From: Neoscytalidium dimidiatum
Taxonomy: Eukaryota; Ascomycota; Dothideomycetes; Botryosphaeriales; Botryosphaeriaceae
Length of the DNA: 64,000 bases
Assembly: GCA_037367355.1 (NCBI GenBank)
Contig: CM074699.1
Location: 1,984,001-2,048,000 of the forward strand
Direction: 5' to 3'
Shown here: positions 57,401 through 64,000 of the stretch, piece after piece
Layout of the letters: each line of letters opens with the position of its first letter
How positions within the stretch are numbered: the first letter of the stretch is position 1
Notes under the pieces: generated by a model
Database searches by the model: none
Told to the model about the DNA's origin: nothing
Seen by the model: only the letters and a program-made list of their open reading frames with translations
Program-made: the position numbers and the translations under genes

Positions 57401-58919
57401 GAAGTTCCAGCCGTACTCCCATCAATCGCGCCTGCACACCTCTGAAGGTAAAAACCGCCGCTTTTCTCCGCTTTTGGCGTTGTTGGCCTATCAACAGCAC
57501 TTGGCGATGTGCTAGGTACTGCATCATGCCGGTCGAGCATTGGGCCGGTCGAAATGCTCGATACGGTATCTTGACGCTCGCGATTCCCGCTTGACTGCGA
57601 GGCAAGAGATCCTTGGCGACTGACCAATGGCGACACAGTGGGGATGGGTGGGGAAACGGGAGGATCGTACGAATGACTTCCGATAGAAGGCGGCCTCTGG
57701 ATCTGAGTCTGTGGAGCGGCGATATGCTCATCGCGTCCAAAGTAACCAGATGGCGGTGGTCCGCCTGGTGGTGGCGGTGGCGGAGAGGCGTAATTGTATG
57801 GCGGAGGGCTGACGGACGGGACGATTGGCGCCGTATTGGTGGCAGAAGATTTGAATATGTGTGGCAGCGGTGCGATAGGTTGGTTAACTTGGGTTTGCGT
57901 CGTTGAATAAGGCTGAGGGTGATATTGGATCGGGGAGATTGGTGGCTGCTGCGATATGGGCGCCTGCCAGGAAGGGTCCTGTGGAAATGGAGGTTGGGTA
58001 GCCTGGTGGCTAAGGTGGATCGGTTGCTGCCACGACGGAGCCTGTTGTTGAGCTATTGGAAAAGAGTGGTCGTGCACATTGGTGGGCGGTGGAAAGGCTT
58101 GCAGAGGAGTTCCGGTGTGCTCTTGAAGCATCTGGCCGTACTTTCGGTAGAAAGGGTGGGCGGTTGGCGGGGCATGTTGGAAATTGGGCACACTTTGCGC
58201 GGTCTGTACTTGGGGTCGCAGCCAAGTCGACGCTTGGTCTGGGGGTTGGCCTTGGGGTTGGCCTTGTGTTCCTGGTCGAGGAGGTAGAGGGGGCGGATGG
58301 ATATTGAACTGGTGAGGCTTGGGTGGAGGCGGGGGTGGAAACATGGATGAGAAGCCTTGCTGTTGCTGCGGCGTTGCACTCTGCGTTGGGGTATACGAGC
58401 TTTGGGGGGCAGAAGCTGTCACATCACTATGAGCGGTTGACGTCCACGACTGTTGATTCTGAGAATCCAAAGGCCTATACGGTGGTGGAATGGGCGGGCT
58501 AGCGTAAGTCGCCTGGGTTGGCGTGACTAGCGGCTAGGAGGGCAACGCAGATTCAGGTCAGCTTTTGAGCTTTGCAAGGTAGCAACGAAATCGAAGTCAA
58601 AAGTACCGGAGCGGGTGGTGCCGGTCCTGTGGGTGGTTTTCCAGGCATCGAACCATGTGCGTTCGGGCCATAAGCCGGGACCGGCGGTGGTGGAGGCGGG
58701 CCAGCCTGTTGCCATGAAGTTTGCTGCTGGGAGACGTGCGAGTATCCGTAAGGGTTGGAAGCTATGTCCACGCAGTCAGGGCATCGGCGACACGAAATTA
58801 ACCTGTTGGAAGATCTCACCAGAGTCGGTGTGTTGAGCGTGGTGGTTGTGGATTATGCCGGACTGCTGGAGAGTCTTCTGTATAAGCCCGTAGGCATGCT
58901 GGACACGCTCACTTGGCAT
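54472..58919 (-). CDS. Large proline-rich / coiled-coil protein of unknown function
   Basis: Exons 58919-58820, 58761-58607 and 58533-54472 encode 1438 residues. Met 58919 begins PSERVQHAYGLIQKTLQQSG; splicing leads into SNPYGYSHVSQQQ, GPPPPPPVPAYGP and PLVTPTQATYASPPIPPPYR. Residues up to about 350 are Pro/Gln/Ser-rich with PPPPP runs, like proteins that bind SH3, WW or profilin partners. A more ordered island occurs near residues 595-665 (IPRPQDLIPDLGPWYASSLE, IAMLKQEACATSEGQRAAAF). The last 550 residues are Ala/Glu/Arg/Val-rich and helical, with long coiled-coil-like stretches and an Asp-rich run. I recognise no named family; a cytoskeletal or trafficking scaffold is only a guess. The C-terminal half is strongly GC-rich. 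Confidence 0.8.
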
Positions 58920-59640
58920 GTCTTGTTTGCGTCCCCGCAGCGTCGAACACTGGCTAAGCGCGGGGCATCGATGACAAGGTCGCAAGAGTGGGCTGCGAAT
59001 TTGCAGTTGCAGTGCAGGGTGTAGGAAACGGAAAATGAGGGGTGTCTGACTAAACCGAAGGACGCTGGCCTGCGATGACACGAGGAAACAGAGCGGACGA
59101 GGCACGGGGTGGCAGGTTTGTTCAGGTGGATGGAGCATGTGAGGCTGAACTGCAGCCAAGAAGCCGGCCACTCGTGTCTATTTAGCGCCACGCCTTGATC
59201 GCCATCGCTCAGCCCAGCGTGCGCTTTGCCAGACATCTTGCTGTATGCCCTTCATCCTCGCCATCGCTATGCGGCGTCCGATGTGATTCCTTGTTTCTAC
59301 AGACTGGGTGCTTGTAGCGTGCCGGAAGATTTGCAAAGTACGACTGAGAAGGCAACAAGCTGGGACACGGTGCCGATCAGGATCCACCGTGCGGTGAGCT
59401 TGACTTATCATCCTAGCTGCACATCAGGCCCGAGTTCGAAAGCATGCGGAAAGCGTCAAGATAAAAGTCGGATCCACCGACATGGACGTAAAGGGACGGT
59501 CTGGATATACAACATCGCCGTCGGATCCCCATCAACCGAAGCGCAAACGTAAAGTGGTATCTCTGAAGCAAAGAATGCGCAAGACCTGTACAGGTAGCAC
59601 GGCTGTCCGTAGTGAACAAGCTCAACCGGAGCCCTCCCCC
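58920..59640. other. Intergenic: upstream of the proline-rich gene
   Basis: A 720-bp gap between minus-strand genes. Several overlapping frames exist on both strands without recognisable content. The promoter of the proline-rich gene should lie in the left part. Confidence 0.4.
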
Positions 59641-60610
59641 TCATGCTTCTGGCGCAGCCCTATTGCTCACTACCCATTGAACAAACAGTCCCACATCCTT
59701 CAACACGGCTCCCGGAACACCTTGCTTCTGCAGGATCATTGGCAAATAGCCCTTCGCGTCACTTGCAGTTGCCATAAGCCATTTGACCTCCCCGCTTTCG
59801 GTGAGTTTGACGCGCTCAACGCTGACGTAGACCCCTGGTGTGACCTTCTTCGACTTAAGAGAAGAGTCGCCATCGCGCTTGTTCCGACCGTTGGCATAGA
59901 GCACATCGCCGTCAGGGAAATCCTGCAGGTCAACTGGCATCTGCACCACGACGAACGAGTCCACTCCCGTCTTGGCGCTGATGACGACGACAGGGAAAAC
60001 ACGGTTGGTGAGCGGCGGAGGCATCTGATGGCACATCTCATATACTGGCGGCGCGACGTTAACTCGCAATCCCCAATTCTGGCACGCTTCCATCGAACGA
60101 CGACTCACCGCTCATGCCAACTTCCTCATAGCCACCCGAGACCTTCCCGCCCTTCACCGCGATCAATTCGTCCCAATCAGCCACCTTGTGCGCGTCGAAA
60201 ACGGTCGGCGTATATTCCATTTCGTGCTTTGAATGATCAACCCTCAGCCCGTCATCGAACTCCTTAAAACTGGCTGTTCCCTCCTCGCTCGCGTTCTTGT
60301 GCAGGCTCTCGCGCGCGAACCAGCTCTCCGTCGTCTTTGAATCCATGAAGGGCTGCTCGGTCGGCTTGATGTCGCGCGACAGCATCTGGACCTTTGCGGC
60401 GGCCGGCGGCGAGTCCTTGATGGCGCCCTTCTTAAACGTCTGCGGGACGTGCTCTTCGGCGAACGAGACAGCCTCATCAAGCGCGGTCTTGAGGAAGTCG
60501 AACAACTCGACGTGGTCGGCCGACGACGGTTTCACGGACGGATGTGGCGGGAGGTCCTTGGTCGCGAGCACGCGCAAGCGCACAAGGCGACCGGGCGTGA
60601 GGTGCGACAT
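59641..60610 (-). CDS. DUF3074 (START-like) domain protein
   Basis: Exons 60610-60109 and 60062-59641 encode 307 residues; the 46-nt intron (GTGAGT...GAG) joins VGMS to VNVAPPVYEMCHQMPPP. The DUF3074 pattern is clear: SWFARESLHKNASEEGTASF, FDDGLRVDHSKHEMEYTP, MCHQMPPPLTNRVFPVVVIS, VQMPVDLQDFPDG, VYVSVERVKL, WLMATASDAKGYLPM and the end GVPGAVLKDVGLFVQWV. The fold is START/SRPBCC-like, suggesting lipid or hydrophobic-ligand binding; no biochemical function is established to my knowledge. A Met 21 codons upstream (60673) is in frame but precedes a Pro/Gln-rich stretch, so the nearer Met is preferred. Confidence 0.92.
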
Positions 60611-63600
60611 GGGGGGGGGGAACGGTTGAGGGTCTGCGCGCGGGCCTGAGCGAGCAGGTTGTTGATCCGGCAAGGCTGAATTGCGACCGAGAAGTGGCGT
60701 CGGAGGGTGTTTGCTCAGGTCAATGACAGGTGGCGGGTCGCGAAAAGGCTCTGAGGGCTAGTGTCAAGGCGAAACGCCTCGATGAAGCGATACGGAGTGG
60801 AGGAACATAGCCGACGCGGTTGCTGTATCTGTTAATTGCAGTGGTAGCAGGCTATAGGCGCAGCGGCACACGTTTGGGTTAGTCTCTGCTGATGTCATCG
60901 AGCAGCACTCCCAAACCGGGGCGAGCGCGGCCGTGAGGCAGGCGACGATGACACTGAGCGGATGCGCAAGAGCCATCACGATGGCGCAGCCGCAGGCAGG
61001 CAGGCAGGCGGCATCACGCAGCTCTGGAGAAACGGGGAGGGAGAGGGTGAGATGGAGTGATGAATGAAGAGTAGCTCCGAAACGGCCGACAAGCGGACCG
61101 CTGCCAAGCCGTCGAGAGCTGAACGCCCTACGCTGGACTGACGAACTGGCTGACTGGCGGACTGACTGACTGACTGACACATGGACTGGGAGCCGCGAGT
61201 GCGCCCTTGCTGTCTGTTACTCGCCACCAAGGCACCCGAGCACCCAGGCACAGCAGCGGAGGCGGCCCTCGTCGCCTCTTATTCGACGACTGCTCCACGC
61301 ACCTCCGTCGGCAGCCAGCATCCCGGCTGCACATCGCCCAACACTACCCGAATCCTACGCTCTTGTTCGTCGCTGCCCTCGTCTCCACCCGCTCCCCGAT
61401 AACAATCGTACGAGTGCAATTCAATTTTTTTTTTGCGGGTCGCTCAGCTTCGTTAAGGACCGACAGGGAGCGAGCGACCTGCGAGACCCAGGGGAAACTT
61501 TCCCCGGCGCTGTGTTTGTAGAGCCAGCTATAGGCTTCTGCTAAGCGCACATATCTCGATCAGGGCACACCCGCTCCCTCACTGCTCGCCACCACGGCCG
61601 CCCTCCCCGCGAAGTGATGTGATGTCCGTCCCACCCTAGCCTCGAGGTCTCCGGACCTGAGAGCGGTCCTTCGGGTCGCGACGCTCCCACGCTCCCACGC
61701 TCCCGGCTTCCGGCTCCGCAAAGAGCTGGTGAGCTGCGGTCATGGCGCTGCAGCGCCACCTGGGGTTCACTGATTGACTGAGAAATCTCGGGATTCGTGC
61801 TCGACCTTCTGTCTTGCGCTACAATGCGATCTGTGCGACTCGGAGCGTGCTCTTTCCTCTGCCGCCGTGCTACCAGCACACGACGTCCATGCGACGTCTC
61901 CCGTCTCCCGTCTCCCGTCTCCGTACACGGCAGCCAGCGCGCGCCCGTTTTGCTGAAGTCTCACTTTCCCGTAATGTCTGGCTACCAGCACCCAGCACCC
62001 AGCACCAGGGCCCAGGGGTCAGGCAGCAGGGAGACGGGAGAAGGGAGCTTGCAGGCGGGCACAATGCGGCAGCGTGGCGATGTCTCCAGCAGAGTCCTTT
62101 GTACGGAGCAGGATGTGAGGCCCTGCTGCGGAGCATCAGCTTCCTTCCCGAACGGGACAGACAAGGCCATCGGATTGGGAAGCCCGAGCCCTCTTTTGAG
62201 CCACTCCGAACCACGCGCACCCAATCGTAGGCACTCGCTCGATGCGCAGGTCATGCCACGAGGCTTCACGCCCGGGGGCCGCAGCAAGTGGGTGTTCTCG
62301 ACAAACGCAAATCTCCCATCGAGATCGCGGACCGTTGGGCCATCGAAGATTTGATGAGGAATCCCCCCCGCCAAATGAAAAATCCGATGTTTGACCCTGA
62401 CAAGCCCCCAGTTGCACCTAAACCTAACCCAAACCGCCTGGGAAACTAAAGGTAAAAATGGCCTGATGCTCCGCTCCTACGCGTGGTCTAGGAAAAAAAA
62501 AAAAAAAGGGACCCTTGGCGAACGGGGGAGAGAGGGGACAAGACGCGCTCCCGGACCGTGCTACCACGCGACTAGATCTGTCACTCCATCTGGCCATTCG
62601 TCCCCTCGACCGGGCTGTCCCCTGTTCCCCCCGTCCGCACAGTCATTTGATGGCCGTCCTGACAGCTTTGGCCTGCAACACGCTGCCGTGCGCATGAACA
62701 TGAATCGCCGATTAGGACGAACCGCTTGCGCTCCCCGCTGTCGTCTTCCCGTGGCCAACCAACCCCAGACAAGGGCAGGCCGATCACACCAGAAAATGCT
62801 CCGAAAGGGAATACGCCCAGCCAAGCGGCGCAGCACAGGAGGCAACCGTTGTGCGTGCAATAGGCGCCGCGTGCGTGGTAGCCGAAGCCCAGACCAAAGC
62901 AGAGGCAGCAGACAAACGCTGTTATGATCCGTCACGGGGAAGCGCACCAATTCCTTATTCCCGAACCGTCTCAGCGCGTCGTATGTCGCGCGGCAGATGC
63001 CAATATCTCGACCCTTCTAGACGCGTCTGGCTGGCTTATACGTGTACGCTCCCTACGCCCCTTCTATCTAATCTATACATAGCGAGATCTAGAACGTTCA
63101 TGTCAGACGCTGTGGACGCACACCGCATGTCTCATCGCGCAGATCCACGGAAACACCGCCGTTGCCGTATCGTGTACCTACGCAAAAAAGGAAAGGGGGA
63201 AAATAAAGACGAAAAGCCATGCTTCGGCCAAATCCCGCAATGCGCGGAGGTAAGTCCCCAGCCATTTTTCCGACGTGAGGAAGCCGCACCGGAGCGTCGC
63301 CGGCTCCCCGAACCCTGAAGCCCGATGCGGATGCTCTGCCGAGATAAATCAACGACGGAGCTGATTCAAGAGTTCGTTCGCTCTGTGGCGCGGGGTTAAA
63401 CGGGGCCTGCCGAGCTAATGCATGCTTATCCGGCCCCTGCTGCGCGCTCAGCCGTTCTTCCTGCAGCTAAGAGAAGCCGCAGCTCTTCCTGCAGCTGCAG
63501 GCGCCGATGATTTTGTCGATACTGTCGAGTCCTCGTCGTAGCTGCAGAGGAACTAGGTTTTTAGACCTATGGTAGATAACACAACGCTTTGCCATATCAA

Positions 63601-64000
63601 TCGAACACTTGTAGAATATGGTAGAGGGTGGGAGAGGGAACAAGAACAATCCGCCGAGACCACGCTCCAAAGAACAGGGGAACCAAAAAAAAAAAAAAAG
63701 GAAAAGAAAGCAGAGAGGTCTAACAGCTATAGTAAATGGTGACCTAGTAATCTAAATCATGTCTGAAATAATCAATCTTAACCACCACTTAACTTCTGTC
63801 TGACCTCGCTTGAATCAAACGAAGCCACTCCGATTTGCTCAACTTTTAAACCGCCACCACAACAACCAACAACATGCCAACACAACCACCAACAAGGCAA
63901 GGCAAGAGAACTGAAACGACGAAAGAAACAAGTCAAATAGCCTCCCACCCTTGGTACCTGGAAACAACGAGTTTAAGACATGCAGCAACAGCAAAAGGGG
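60611..64000. other. Gene-free terminal region with short tandem repeats
   Basis: 3.4 kb with no recognised gene. It contains small tandem arrays: ACTG units at 61161-61178, ACGCTCCC at 61681-61704, GTCTCCC at 61896-61923, CAGCACC at 61987-62007, and A runs near 62491-62506 and 63684-63699. Frames of 60-190 codons on both strands are compositionally biased and mutually overlapping. AT content rises after 63540. The DUF3074 promoter lies in the first few hundred bases. Confidence 0.4.

Noticed and set aside
62415..62442. CCTAAACCTAACCC-like stretch resembling telomere repeats
   Set aside because: Only two or three degenerate units, not an array, and inside an otherwise unique sequence.
63467..63670. 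Short minus-strand frame ending in a Cys-rich GACSCRKSCGFS
   Set aside because: The Cys-rich end suggested a metallothionein-like peptide, but the frame is short, near palindromic CTGCAG-rich DNA, and has no support.

Overview
The window is nuclear DNA of a filamentous ascomycete (Pezizomycotina). The coding genes are interrupted by short introns, mostly 46-124 nt, with GT-AG ends and CTAAC/CTGAC-like branch sites. Single-copy eukaryotic housekeeping genes have fungal-type architectures: Set1, Prp28, Gfa1, a SERCA pump, Lsm5, two proteasome subunits and eIF3m. There are no operons, Shine-Dalgarno sites, CRISPR arrays, tRNAs, rRNAs or recognisable intact transposons. Placement in Dothideomycetes is only an impression from protein style. 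Exon coordinates were deduced by hand from reading frame, splice consensus and family conservation; almost all models close in frame to the expected family length.

Layout. 0-1 kb: 3' part of an ankyrin-repeat gene with an apparent frameshift. 1.3-3.9 kb (-): PRP28 helicase. 4.4-5.1 kb (-): mitoribosomal mL59, divergent from 5.6-6.4 kb (+) proteasome beta-3 (PUP3). 7.1-8.3 kb (-): Cys-rich/polyglutamine orphan. 10.2-11.7 kb (-): eIF3m. 12.6-16.6 kb (-): SET1 histone H3K4 methyltransferase. 17.9-18.8 kb (-): lumazine synthase. 19.6-21.9 kb (-): GFA1. 23.6-25.2 kb (-): histidine-phosphatase family protein. 25.6-26.7 kb (-): proteasome alpha-7 (PRE10). 27.1-28.1 kb (-): UMP/CMP kinase with an upstream in-frame membrane-segment ORF. 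29.2-30.8 kb (+): a tandem pair of small basic nuclear-type paralogues. 31.3-32.4 kb (+): F-box-like/DUF7730-type protein. 32.4-36.8 kb: long gene-poor stretch with one possible unrecognised or decayed gene. 36.8-39.6 kb (+): GAF hybrid histidine kinase. 40.5-43.7 kb (+): SERCA Ca2+-ATPase. 45.9-47.7 kb (-): amino acid permease. 49.8-53.0 kb (-): large protein with a degenerate 3'-5' exonuclease fold, divergent from 53.4-54.0 kb (+) LSM5. 54.5-58.9 kb (-): 1438-residue proline-rich/coiled-coil orphan. 59.6-60.6 kb (-): DUF3074 START-like protein. 60.6-64 kb: no gene recognised.

The genes do not form one pathway. They are mainly core functions: splicing (PRP28, LSM5), translation (eIF3m, mL59), protein turnover (PUP3, PRE10), chromatin (SET1), riboflavin, chitin-precursor and pyrimidine-nucleotide metabolism, Ca2+ and amino acid transport, and two-component signalling. 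I found no clear new multi-gene system. The most unusual items are a GC-AG intron in GFA1, introns directly after the start codon in three genes, the in-frame stop splitting the UMP kinase from its N-terminal extension, the substituted active site of the exonuclease-fold protein, the tandem AT-hook-like paralogues, five introns in the 84-codon LSM5, and two G-quadruplex-type tracts.
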